Shown here piece by piece: positions 6,910 through 12,885 of a DNA stretch of 12,885 nt. The DNA is from Bacillota bacterium. GTDB taxonomy: Bacteria; Bacillota; Clostridia; Peptostreptococcales; Anaerovoracaceae. Every line of letters begins with the position of its first letter. The stretch's first letter is position 1. The DNA lies in the NCBI GenBank assembly GCA_016280485.1, contig JAEEGU010000125.1:1-12885 (forward strand), in the 5' to 3' direction. The position numbers and the translations under genes are program-made. Below the pieces are notes generated by a model that saw only the letters and a program-made list of their open reading frames with translations, searched no databases and was not told the DNA's origin.

Positions 6910-6932
6910 ATCGACCACCAGCGGTGGTCGAT
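6910..6932. other. Perfect 10-bp inverted repeat between clpX and lon
   Basis: The arms ATCGACCACC (6910-6919) and GGTGGTCGAT (6923-6932) enclose a 3-base loop, with no mismatch. On the transcribed minus strand the stem ends 35 bases before the lon ATG and is followed by ATTTTGCC, a short U-run. It could be a leaky terminator reducing read-through into lon, an RNA-processing site, or a protein-binding dyad. It does not match the CIRCE or CtsR consensus. Confidence 0.75.
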
Positions 6933-6951
6933 CCGATAGCAATAAAATATA

Positions 6952-8265
6952 CTAGGACGCTGATTCCTCAGTCCCTATCTCTTTTATGTCAGACTTGCTT
7001 TTGTCAGCAATAACGAGCTGCGGCGCTTTTTCATTCTCAATGGTTTCCTGAGTGATGACACACTTTTCAACATCATCACGGCTCGGGATATCAAACATGA
7101 TATCTGTCATAACCTTTTCGAAAATGCTGCGCAGACCTCTGGCTCCGGTCTTGCGTTCAAGCGCCTTTCTTGCAACGGCGCGAACCGCTTCCTCGGAGAT
7201 TTCGAGCTTTACATTATCCATCGCGAAGAGCTTTTGGTACTGCTTGCTCAGAGCATTTTTCGGTTCTGTGATAATCTGTACCAGAGCATCCTCGGAAAGC
7301 TCGTCAAGAGAAACGATCACAGGAAGTCTGCCGATAAACTCAGGGATAAGCCCGAACTTTAGGAGGTCTTCAGGCTGCACATGAGCCAGCAGTTCCGATT
7401 CCTCGATTTCGTTTTTCTTCATATCGGAATTGAATCCGATGGTCTTTTCGCCGAGACGGCGCTGTATGATTTTGTCCAGTCCGTCGAAAGCTCCGCCGCA
7501 AATAAAGAGTACATTTGTGGTGTCGAACTGGAGGAATTCCTGATGTGGGTGCTTGCGCCCGCCCTGCGGCGGAACGCTGGCAATCGTGCCCTCAAGAATC
7601 TTGAGGAGAGCCTGCTGCACACCCTCGCCGCTTACATCGCGTGTGATGCTCGGGTTCTCGGATTTGCGCGCAATCTTGTCGATTTCATCGACATAGATTA
7701 TGCCGCGCTGTGCCTTTTCTATATCCCAATCGGCAGCCTGGATGAGCTTGAGCAGAATATTTTCAACGTCTTCGCCGACATAGCCTGCCTCTGTGAGCGC
7801 AGTTGCATCCGCGATTGCAAAAGGTACGTTGAGGATTCTTGCAAGCGTCTGAGCAAGAAGTGTCTTACCGGAGCCTGTAGGTCCCAGCAAAACTATGTTA
7901 CTCTTTTGGAGCTCCACATCGTCATCGGCCTGCTTTGCGAGCTTGCCGAGCCCCTGTATTCTCTTGTAGTGGTTGTAAACCGCCACGGAGAGAGCCTTTT
8001 TCGCTCTTTCCTGACCGATTACATATTCGGAAAGTGTTTCGAAAATCTCTGCAGGCTTTGGCAGTCTGAAGCTGCCGTCCCCGGGAGTTGTTGCCGATAT
8101 GCCGGCCTCCTGATTCTCATATTCCTCTGCCAGTATATCCGTGCAAAGCTGCACGCACTCATCACAAATGAACACGCCCGGGCCCGCAACCAGTCTGCGA
8201 ACCTGATTCTGTGGCTTCCCGCAGAATGAACACTTTAATTGTTTAGTGTCATCGTACTTTGCCAT
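6952..8265 (-). CDS. clpX: ATP-dependent Clp protease ATP-binding subunit ClpX
   Basis: A 437-residue AAA+ unfoldase that recognises tagged or folded substrates and feeds them into ClpP. In order: an N-terminal C4 zinc-binding domain (C12, C15, C34, C37), Walker A GPTGSGKT at 128-135, pore loop GYVG at 161-164, Walker B IIYVDEID at 189-196, the RDVSGEGVQQALLKILEG segment (209-226), and the RKH loop in PPQGGRKHP (232-240). The IGF tripeptide (276-278) docks on ClpP, and the sensor-2 motif RKTGARGLR is at 371-379. Length and motifs are fully standard, with a short acidic/Ser tail. It starts 17 bases after the clpP stop with AAAGGGGA upstream, so clpP and clpX are probably on one mRNA and made together. 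Confidence 0.98.
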   Translation of the reverse strand: MAKYDDTKQLKCSFCGKPQNQVRRLVAGPGVFICDECVQLCTDILAEEYENQEAGISATTPGDGSFRLPKPAEIFETLSEYVIGQERAKKALSVAVYNHYKRIQGLGKLAKQADDDVELQKSNIVLLGPTGSGKTLLAQTLARILNVPFAIADATALTEAGYVGEDVENILLKLIQAADWDIEKAQRGIIYVDEIDKIARKSENPSITRDVSGEGVQQALLKILEGTIASVPPQGGRKHPHQEFLQFDTTNVLFICGGAFDGLDKIIQRRLGEKTIGFNSDMKKNEIEESELLAHVQPEDLLKFGLIPEFIGRLPVIVSLDELSEDALVQIITEPKNALSKQYQKLFAMDNVKLEISEEAVRAVARKALERKTGARGLRSIFEKVMTDIMFDIPSRDDVEKCVITQETIENEKAPQLVIADKSKSDIKEIGTEESAS

Positions 8266-8282
8266 ATGTTCCCCTTTTCTTT

Positions 8283-8861
8283 CTATCTGTTGCTGATTAC
8301 CTTGTCGATGAGGCCGTAATTAAGAGCCTCCTCGGCACTCATGAAATTGTCGCGATCGGTATCCTTTTCGATTGTCTCAAGAGGCTGACCCGTCGCTTCG
8401 CTGAGCATCTTGTTTAATCTCTCTTTTGTCTTTACAATCCAGTCTGCATGAATCTTGATGTCAGATGCCTGGCCGCGAGCTCCGCCCAGCGGCTGGTGTA
8501 TCATAATCTCAGCGTTAGGAAGTGCATAGCGTTTCCCCTTCGTGCCTGCCGAAAGGAGGAAGGCGCCCATGCTTGCCGCAAGGCCCACACAAATAGTGGA
8601 CACATCCGGCTTGATGTATTTGATTGTATCGTAGATTGCCATGCCTGCGGTAACACTGCCGCCCGGGCTGTTAATATAGATGCAGATATCCTTTTCGGCA
8701 TCCTCTGCCTCGAGGAAGAGAAGCTGTGCAACCACAAGGCTTGCCAGGTGGTCGTCAATTTCTTCGCCGATGAATATGATGCGATCCTTTAAAAGTCTCG
8801 AATAAATGTCATAAGACCTCTCGCCGCGGCTGGTCTGCTCTATTACATAAGGTACTAACAT
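8283..8861 (-). CDS. clpP: ATP-dependent Clp protease proteolytic subunit ClpP
   Basis: A 192-residue serine protease subunit that forms the double heptameric chamber partnered by ClpX (and by ClpA/ClpC-type ATPases elsewhere). The catalytic triad is visible as Ser97 in GLAASMGAFLL, His122 in EIMIHQPLGG and Asp171 in DTDRDNFM. The oxyanion-region SPGGSV is at 65-70. The N-terminus (MLVPYVIEQTSRGERSYDIYSRLL) matches the usual processed start with at most one or two extra residues, so a long propeptide is absent. AAGGAG ends 5-6 bases before ATG and follows directly on the tig stop; the 12-base gap suggests a shared transcript with tig. No clear CtsR or CIRCE operator lies in front of it. Confidence 0.98.
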   Translation of the reverse strand: MLVPYVIEQTSRGERSYDIYSRLLKDRIIFIGEEIDDHLASLVVAQLLFLEAEDAEKDICIYINSPGGSVTAGMAIYDTIKYIKPDVSTICVGLAASMGAFLLSAGTKGKRYALPNAEIMIHQPLGGARGQASDIKIHADWIVKTKERLNKMLSEATGQPLETIEKDTDRDNFMSAEEALNYGLIDKVISNR

Positions 8862-8873
8862 CGTTTCTCCTTA

Positions 8874-10232
8874 TTATTTGTCTGCCTTTTCAGCTTTCTT
8901 GGTTGTCTTCTTGGCAGGTTCCTTTTTTGCTGTTTCCTTCTTTGCGCCTGCCTTGAACTTTACGTTCTTGAAAATAACGTCCATTGCATTTCTCATGCGT
9001 ACGTCCTTTTCGATTGAAGCCATGTTGTCAGGTCCGAGGATTTCCTTAACCTTTGCAGGCTCCATCTGGTACTGCATACCAAGGAATTCGATTTCCTTAT
9101 CGATGTCTTCCTGGGAAACTTCAATCTTTTCAGCCTGTGCAATTGCATTCAGTGCGATTCTGGACTTTACGTTTCTCTCTGCCTGAGGTCTCATTTCCTC
9201 TCTGAATGCTGCGAAATCCTTCTGGATGAAGCCGAGGTACATCTCGAGGTTCATTCCCTGATAGGAAAGCTGCTGGTTGAAATCGTTTGCGATTGCAGTG
9301 ATTTCGTCCTCTACCATTACAGCAGGTACGTCGAACTGATTTGCTTCGCATACTGCCTCGAGAGCCTTGTTCTTCATTTCGTTTTCAGCTCTCTGCTCTG
9401 CTGCCTTTTCGAGTTCCTTTTTCTTGTCTGCCTTGAATTCCTTTAATGTGTCGAATTCGGAGATATCCTTTACAAACTCGTCGTCGAGTTCAGGAAGCTC
9501 TTCGTATTTAACCTGGTGAACTGTGCACTTGAATACTGCTTCCTTGCCTGCCAGGTCTTCTGCATGATATTCTGTAGGGAAGGTTACCTTTACATCCTTG
9601 CTTTCGCCGGGCTTTACACCGATGAGCTGCTCCTCAAAGCCCGGAATGAATGTGCCGGAGCCGAGAGTGAGGGACTGGTTCTCTGCAGTACCGCCCTGGA
9701 ACTGATTGTCGCCTACAAAGCCTTTGTAGTCAAGGATAACTGTATCGCCGTTTTCAGCTGCTCTGTCAACGTCTACCATGCGAGCGTTTCTCTTGCGGAG
9801 ATTTTCGAGCTCCTTGTCAACGTCTGCTGCGGTAACCTTGTTTTCAATCTTTTCGATTTCGATGCCTTTATATTTCTTGATTTCTACCTCAGGGAATACA
9901 GACACTGCGATGGTTACTGTGAAGCCCTGGCCCTTCTTGAGTTCTGTGAAGTCTGCGTTAGGTCTGTCGATAACTTCAAGCTTTAATTCGTTCAGAGCCT
10001 TTTCATAATGCTCGGAGAAGAGTGCGTCTACCGCATCGCCGAAGAATACGCCTTCGCCGTACTTTGCTTCGATGAGCTTTCTTGGAGCCTTGCCCTTGCG
10101 GAATCCGTCAACAGGGAACTGGTCCTTTGTGGACTGGTAAGCCTTAATCTGTGCGCTTTCGAATTCCTCGGCTGTGAACTCCATGCTGAACTTCGCAACG
10201 TTATTTTCCTTTGAGATAAAAGTGGTTTTCAT
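8874..10232 (-). CDS. tig: Trigger factor (ribosome-associated chaperone, peptidyl-prolyl isomerase)
   Basis: A 452-residue chaperone that binds the ribosome exit tunnel and shields nascent chains. The N-terminal domain carries the ribosome-docking signature GFRKGKAP at 43-50. The FKBP-like PPIase domain spans about 157-241 (GDTVILDYKGFVG, then FIPGFEEQLIGVKPGE). The helical C-terminal chaperone arms run from about 245 to 425. The last 25 residues (428-452) form a lysine/alanine/threonine-rich tail with AKK repeats. AGGAGG precedes the ATG by 10 bases, within a 32-base gap after the CYTH gene stop, so it is probably read from the promoter at 10945-10973. It leads the conserved tig-clpP-clpX group, linking folding of new chains with their disposal. 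Confidence 0.98.
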   Translation of the reverse strand: MKTTFISKENNVAKFSMEFTAEEFESAQIKAYQSTKDQFPVDGFRKGKAPRKLIEAKYGEGVFFGDAVDALFSEHYEKALNELKLEVIDRPNADFTELKKGQGFTVTIAVSVFPEVEIKKYKGIEIEKIENKVTAADVDKELENLRKRNARMVDVDRAAENGDTVILDYKGFVGDNQFQGGTAENQSLTLGSGTFIPGFEEQLIGVKPGESKDVKVTFPTEYHAEDLAGKEAVFKCTVHQVKYEELPELDDEFVKDISEFDTLKEFKADKKKELEKAAEQRAENEMKNKALEAVCEANQFDVPAVMVEDEITAIANDFNQQLSYQGMNLEMYLGFIQKDFAAFREEMRPQAERNVKSRIALNAIAQAEKIEVSQEDIDKEIEFLGMQYQMEPAKVKEILGPDNMASIEKDVRMRNAMDVIFKNVKFKAGAKKETAKKEPAKKTTKKAEKADK

Positions 10233-10264
10233 TTAAATATTTCCTCCTAAATAGTAAATGCTGA

Positions 10265-10894
10265 TTAATGGGCGTGGCCGAGCAATGTCAGGCCTCTTTT
10301 GTATTTGCTGGACAGTCCGGGGCTGAGCTGATATTTTTCCGCCAGCTCACCTCCGAGCTTTGTGAGCACGTCCTGCTCGCCCGAGAACAGTTCGAACTCT
10401 ATTTCAGAAATCGGTTCGGTTCCGCGATCGGTGATTATTTCACCGTTGTCTATTGAAACCTCAATGATTGTATCGTCCTTGTCAATTCGGAATCTCCTGC
10501 GCATGAAGCTCATCTCCACTATGCAGTTAAGTCTCCTGCCGGCGATTAAATCGATTATCTGCTTGCCTATATCGCTCTCCTTAAAAAGCTGCGGTGACGG
10601 CATCATAAAGCACGCCTCATCATCCACGGGAACATTGATTTCCTGCCTCTGAAAAAGCGCACCTTCTGTCTTCCCGCCCCATTTCAGCGATGCAACGATG
10701 CGGGTACCCTCTTTCCGGATTCTGAATGCGATGTCGTGATGCGAAAGCACCATGTCATCCGTATCGAAATATGCGGCCTTCATCGCTACCTTTTCGCGAG
10801 TATCCTCTTCCTCCCAGCTAAGAAGCTGAGCGTCCTCCCAAATTCGGTCTGCGGTCAGGTCGTCCGGAATACTGTATTTTAACTCAATTTCCAT
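10265..10894 (-). CDS. CYTH domain protein, probable triphosphate-binding phosphohydrolase
   Basis: A 209-residue protein of the CYTH (triphosphate tunnel metalloenzyme) superfamily. The N-terminal ExExK signature is present as E2-E4-K6. It is followed by the expected ladder of charged tunnel residues: R58 and R60, K71, R83 and E85, R132-R135, E145, then E164, E166 and E168, and the late SKYKRG (196-201). Together these bind the triphosphate and metal ions, so the catalytic set looks intact. Bacterial members of this size often hydrolyse inorganic triphosphate; adenylate cyclase or thiamine-triphosphatase roles occur in relatives, so the substrate is open. The SD is AAAGGAA, 6-7 bases from ATG. 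It is the first gene after the visible promoter and sits before tig, an unusual partner. Co-expression with proteolysis genes does not prove shared function. Confidence 0.85.
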   Translation of the reverse strand: MEIELKYSIPDDLTADRIWEDAQLLSWEEEDTREKVAMKAAYFDTDDMVLSHHDIAFRIRKEGTRIVASLKWGGKTEGALFQRQEINVPVDDEACFMMPSPQLFKESDIGKQIIDLIAGRRLNCIVEMSFMRRRFRIDKDDTIIEVSIDNGEIITDRGTEPISEIEFELFSGEQDVLTKLGGELAEKYQLSPGLSSKYKRGLTLLGHAH

Positions 10895-10907
10895 ATAAAT
10901 TTCCTTT

Positions 10908-10934
10908 TGTTTTTAATCCCGTCCCCTAAAAACA
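10908..10934. promoter_or_regulatory. 8-bp dyad in the CYTH-tig operon leader
   Basis: The arms TGTTTTTA (10908-10915) and TAAAAACA (10927-10934) are exact inverted repeats around an 11-base G-rich (minus strand) loop. The dyad begins about 4 bases after the predicted transcription start (near 10938) and ends beside the SD of the CYTH gene (10901-10907). It could be a repressor operator or a 5' hairpin affecting translation or mRNA stability. The AT-rich arms make a weak RNA stem, so an operator is at least as likely. Confidence 0.5.
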
Positions 10935-10944
10935 GTCGTATAAT

Positions 10945-10973
10945 ATTTTATATTAGTAAATGCTTTGTGTCAA
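10945..10973 (-). promoter_or_regulatory. Sigma-A-type promoter for the CYTH-tig-clpP-clpX operon
   Basis: On the minus strand TTGACA (10968-10973), a 17-base spacer and TAAAAT (10945-10950) form a near-consensus housekeeping promoter, with a start expected near 10938. The -35 box overlaps the last two codons of the EamA gene (stop 10970-10972). The resulting leader is about 45 bases. No intrinsic terminator separates it from the transporter gene, so upstream read-through can add to expression. Confidence 0.85.
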
Positions 10974-11893
10974 GCAATATCGTTTTTCGCCTGTTTTGCG
11001 GCTTCTTTCCCCTCCTGCATGTTGAGCATTGCGATGCCGATTATGATCAGCGCAAGTCCCACAAAGGTGTACCAGCCGTAAGGGTCGCCGTTTATGACGA
11101 TTCCGCTTAAAAGCCCGACCACCGTCGTTGTGTTGCTCTGAAGCATCGCCGCCTGATGTGCCGGCAGGTTCGTGATTGCCGTATTATAGCCCACATAGCA
11201 GAACGCCGTACAGCCAAGGCCTAAGAAAAGTATTGCGCCCAGAAGCGACGGATCCGTAAGCTGCATGGTGTAAGCCTTTATGCCGTTCCCCATCGCAAGT
11301 GAGAGCACATTAAACCACACCGCGCCGACTATCGACATCACGTAAGCGATCTCCATCGCCGTGTACTTGCCGGCCACGCTTGCGCCCTTTGCCGAATAAG
11401 CAGCACCCATCGTAACAGCCAGAAGCATGCACAGATAGCCGCTCCACTTGCCGCTCATGCTGAAGGACGGACTGAGCACCACCGTCGACACCACGCCGAG
11501 GAAGGCGATAAGTATGGCGATGATTGCAATAGGGCTTATTTTTTTATGGAAGAAGATTGCGGATATGATTACGACAAATGTCGGAATCATGGCAATACAG
11601 ATGCTCGACTCCGAAACCGTGGTCAGCCCTATTCCCACGCACTCCGCGATGGAGTAGATTGCGGGCTGAAACAGTGCGATTATAAGGAGCGGCTTTAACG
11701 GTTTGCCCTTTAGGTTTACCTTTATTACCTTTAACGCTACGAGGATTGTCAGGGCTATACAGCCGATGAGCCACCTTGTGGCCAGGACCTCGATAGCATT
11801 AAGCTTTACAAGCGCCACCTTTGTGCCCAGAAATGAAAACCCCCAAACCACGCCGGTTACGAAAATAACCAGATAAAGAAATATGCGTTTCAT
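10970..11893 (-). CDS. EamA/DMT-superfamily transporter
   Basis: A 307-residue integral membrane protein with about ten hydrophobic segments in two EamA repeats, roughly residues 5-140 and 152-292. Typical features are the WGFSFLGTKVAL segment at 17-28 in the first repeat, the conserved Arg at 40, and the second-repeat TNLPAHQAAMLQSNTTTVVGLLSG region at 241-264. The short C-terminus (293-307) is charged and probably cytoplasmic. Members export or import amino acids, nucleobases or other small metabolites by secondary transport; the substrate cannot be predicted. It starts 3 bases after the udk stop with GGGAG in the end of udk as SD, so it is likely co-transcribed with udk. A nucleoside-related substrate is a guess from that neighbour only. 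Confidence 0.9.
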   Translation of the reverse strand: MKRIFLYLVIFVTGVVWGFSFLGTKVALVKLNAIEVLATRWLIGCIALTILVALKVIKVNLKGKPLKPLLIIALFQPAIYSIAECVGIGLTTVSESSICIAMIPTFVVIISAIFFHKKISPIAIIAILIAFLGVVSTVVLSPSFSMSGKWSGYLCMLLAVTMGAAYSAKGASVAGKYTAMEIAYVMSIVGAVWFNVLSLAMGNGIKAYTMQLTDPSLLGAILFLGLGCTAFCYVGYNTAITNLPAHQAAMLQSNTTTVVGLLSGIVINGDPYGWYTFVGLALIIIGIAMLNMQEGKEAAKQAKNDIA

Positions 11894-11896
11894 TTT

Positions 11897-12520
11897 TTAT
11901 GCTCCCAGCAGTGCGTGTATTCTGTGCGTCAGCATTTGGAACGCGACATTGTTGAGTCCGCCCTGCGGAACGATAATATCCGCATATTTTTTGCTCGGTT
12001 CCACGAATTGTTCGTGCATCGGTTTTACCGTGGTCATGTACTGGTCGATAACAGAGTCTAGGCTGCGCCCGCGCTCCTGCGCATCGCGTGTGATTCTGCG
12101 GATTATACGAATGTCCGCGTCTGCATCAACAAATACCTTTATATCGCACATGTCGCGCAGCTTTTTGTTTTCAAATATGAGAATGCCCTCTATGACAACT
12201 ACCTTTGAAGGCTTTATCTTCATGGTCTTTTTGCTGCGGTTGTGAATGGTGTAGTCATAAATCGGTACCTCGACATCCTGCCAATTTTTCAGCATCTCGA
12301 TATGCTGCAACATGAGGTCCGTTTCAAACGAGTCCGGATGGTCGTAGTTTAGCTTGCAGCGCTCCTCGAAAGGCATCTCGTCGTGCGCTCTGTAGTAATA
12401 GTCGTGGCTGATCATTGTAATCTGGTCTGCGAAATGCTCCTTGAGGCGCCCGATAAGTGTGCTCTTTCCCGAGCATGTGCCGCCGGCGATGCCGATTACG
12501 ATTACATTGTTTTCTTTCAT
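11897..12520 (-). CDS. udk: Uridine kinase
   Basis: A 207-residue pyrimidine salvage enzyme that phosphorylates uridine (and usually cytidine) to the monophosphate. The P-loop GGTCSGKST lies at 13-21. It is followed by the nucleoside-binding HDYYYR (39-44), LNYDHPDSF (58-66) and PIYDYTIHNR (86-95), then VVVIEGIL (107-114) and the lid RRITRDAQERGRS (141-153). All match the bacterial Udk pattern and the usual length. The ATG overlaps the stop of the upstream gene by four bases (ATGA, 12517-12520), so translation is probably coupled. The EamA transporter follows 3 bases downstream. Phosphoribulokinase shares the fold, but the YDHP and IYDY motifs favour Udk. Confidence 0.96.
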   Translation of the reverse strand: MKENNVIVIGIAGGTCSGKSTLIGRLKEHFADQITMISHDYYYRAHDEMPFEERCKLNYDHPDSFETDLMLQHIEMLKNWQDVEVPIYDYTIHNRSKKTMKIKPSKVVVIEGILIFENKKLRDMCDIKVFVDADADIRIIRRITRDAQERGRSLDSVIDQYMTTVKPMHEQFVEPSKKYADIIVPQGGLNNVAFQMLTHRIHALLGA

Positions 12521-12885
12521 TCGGTTTTCTCCTGATTTTCGGATGCCGCTTTTGCTGCGGCCTCTTCGTCGCCTCTGTCCTCTTTTGTAACGGCAGAGCC
12601 GAGGTTAATGTACTGCTTTTCGAGCTCTATAATCAGATTGCTGATTTCCGCAAGGCGTTCCGGGCTTGCATCCGAGCCAACTGCGAGGTTGGTGTTATAG
12701 AGAATGTCCTGCAGGCCCTCGTTGATGTTTGCGATGCGGCGCTTCATGTCGTAAATTGCTTCCTGGCTGAACTGCTCGCGCATCTCCTGATCCATGCTTA
12801 CGACCTGATCCTTTTGGAGCTCGTACTCGCTGATGCCGTCAACAACGGTGCATTCATAGCCCATGTTCTGACGGACATAGTCGGC
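12517..12885 (-). CDS. Unidentified protein, C-terminal part (5' end outside window)
   Basis: The frame is open from the right edge to TGA (12517-12519), giving 122 residues. An ATG lies at 12862-12864, but codons continue without a stop upstream of it (ADYVRQN before the Met) and no clear SD precedes it, so the gene most likely begins beyond the window. The visible part is hydrophilic and helical in character. The central region (MDQEMREQFSQEAIYDMKRR onward) is rich in charged and heptad-spaced hydrophobic residues, and the tail is rich in E, A and K. No signal peptide, membrane segment or catalytic motif is seen. It overlaps the udk start by four bases, so it shares that transcript. I do not recognise the family; it does not look like the peptidase U32 genes that often precede udk. 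Confidence 0.75.
   Translation of the reverse strand, partial: ADYVRQNMGYECTVVDGISEYELQKDQVVSMDQEMREQFSQEAIYDMKRRIANINEGLQDILYNTNLAVGSDASPERLAEISNLIIELEKQYINLGSAVTKEDRGDEEAAAKAASENQEKTE

Noticed and set aside
7381..8229. 282-codon open frame on the plus strand opposite clpX
   Set aside because: It lies wholly antisense to a clpX with every motif intact, has no clear SD or recognisable domain, and fits the long antisense frames that arise opposite codon-biased genes.
8862..8882. Possible heat-shock operator (CtsR or CIRCE) ahead of clpP
   Set aside because: The gap between tig and clpP is 12 bases and holds only the SD; no tandem GGTCAAA or TTAGCACTC-type dyad is present there or at the CYTH promoter.
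10252..10262. TAGTAAATGCT repeated exactly at 10252-10262 and 10954-10964, both ahead of genes in the CYTH-tig operon
   Set aside because: An 11-base match is expected by chance several times in a window of this size, and the second copy overlaps the promoter spacer for unrelated reasons.

Overview
This window looks like ordinary chromosome from an anaerobic Clostridia-type Firmicute. The evidence is a ferredoxin-linked 2-oxoacid oxidoreductase, a PduL phosphotransacylase, the Gram-positive order tig-clpP-clpX-lon-engB, strong AGGAGG-type ribosome binding sites, and base composition that is moderate by eye (not computed). A gut or rumen amino-acid or sugar fermenter fits, but genus cannot be read from the sequence. 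No tRNA, rRNA, CRISPR array, phage, plasmid or transposase gene is visible. I did not find an undescribed multi-gene system. The unusual material is in short intergenic structures and protein tails.

Left part, plus strand (1-2123): the last codons of a probable alpha subunit, then the TPP-binding beta subunit and the gamma subunit of a 2-oxoacid (VOR/KOR-like) ferredoxin oxidoreductase, then a GntR/FCD regulator. The genes are tightly spaced and probably form one operon, closed by a strong stem-loop terminator placed so that it can serve both strands.

Everything to the right is on the minus strand. Read in the direction of transcription it is: an unidentified 3' gene fragment and uridine kinase (udk), coupled by an ATGA overlap; an EamA/DMT transporter; a clear TTGACA-17-TAAAAT promoter at the transporter's 3' end; then CYTH phosphatase-like protein, trigger factor, ClpP, ClpX, Lon, EngB, a DUF1232 membrane protein, Hpt and PduL. 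The tig-clpP-clpX-lon block covers folding of nascent chains and the two main cytosolic ATP-dependent proteases. EngB adds large-subunit ribosome assembly, so the run links protein synthesis and quality control. Hpt and Udk are purine and pyrimidine salvage enzymes.

PduL and the oxidoreductase converge on the shared terminator. They could act in sequence: 2-oxoacid to acyl-CoA plus reduced ferredoxin, then acyl-CoA to acyl-phosphate for ATP formation by a kinase. That link is inference.

Noncoding points of note are a composite repeat with several hairpins between hpt and pduL, a perfect 10-bp hairpin between clpX and lon, and an 8-bp dyad in the short leader downstream of the CYTH-tig promoter. 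No stretch over 300 bases lacks a gene; the longest gap is about 124 bases (2708-2831).
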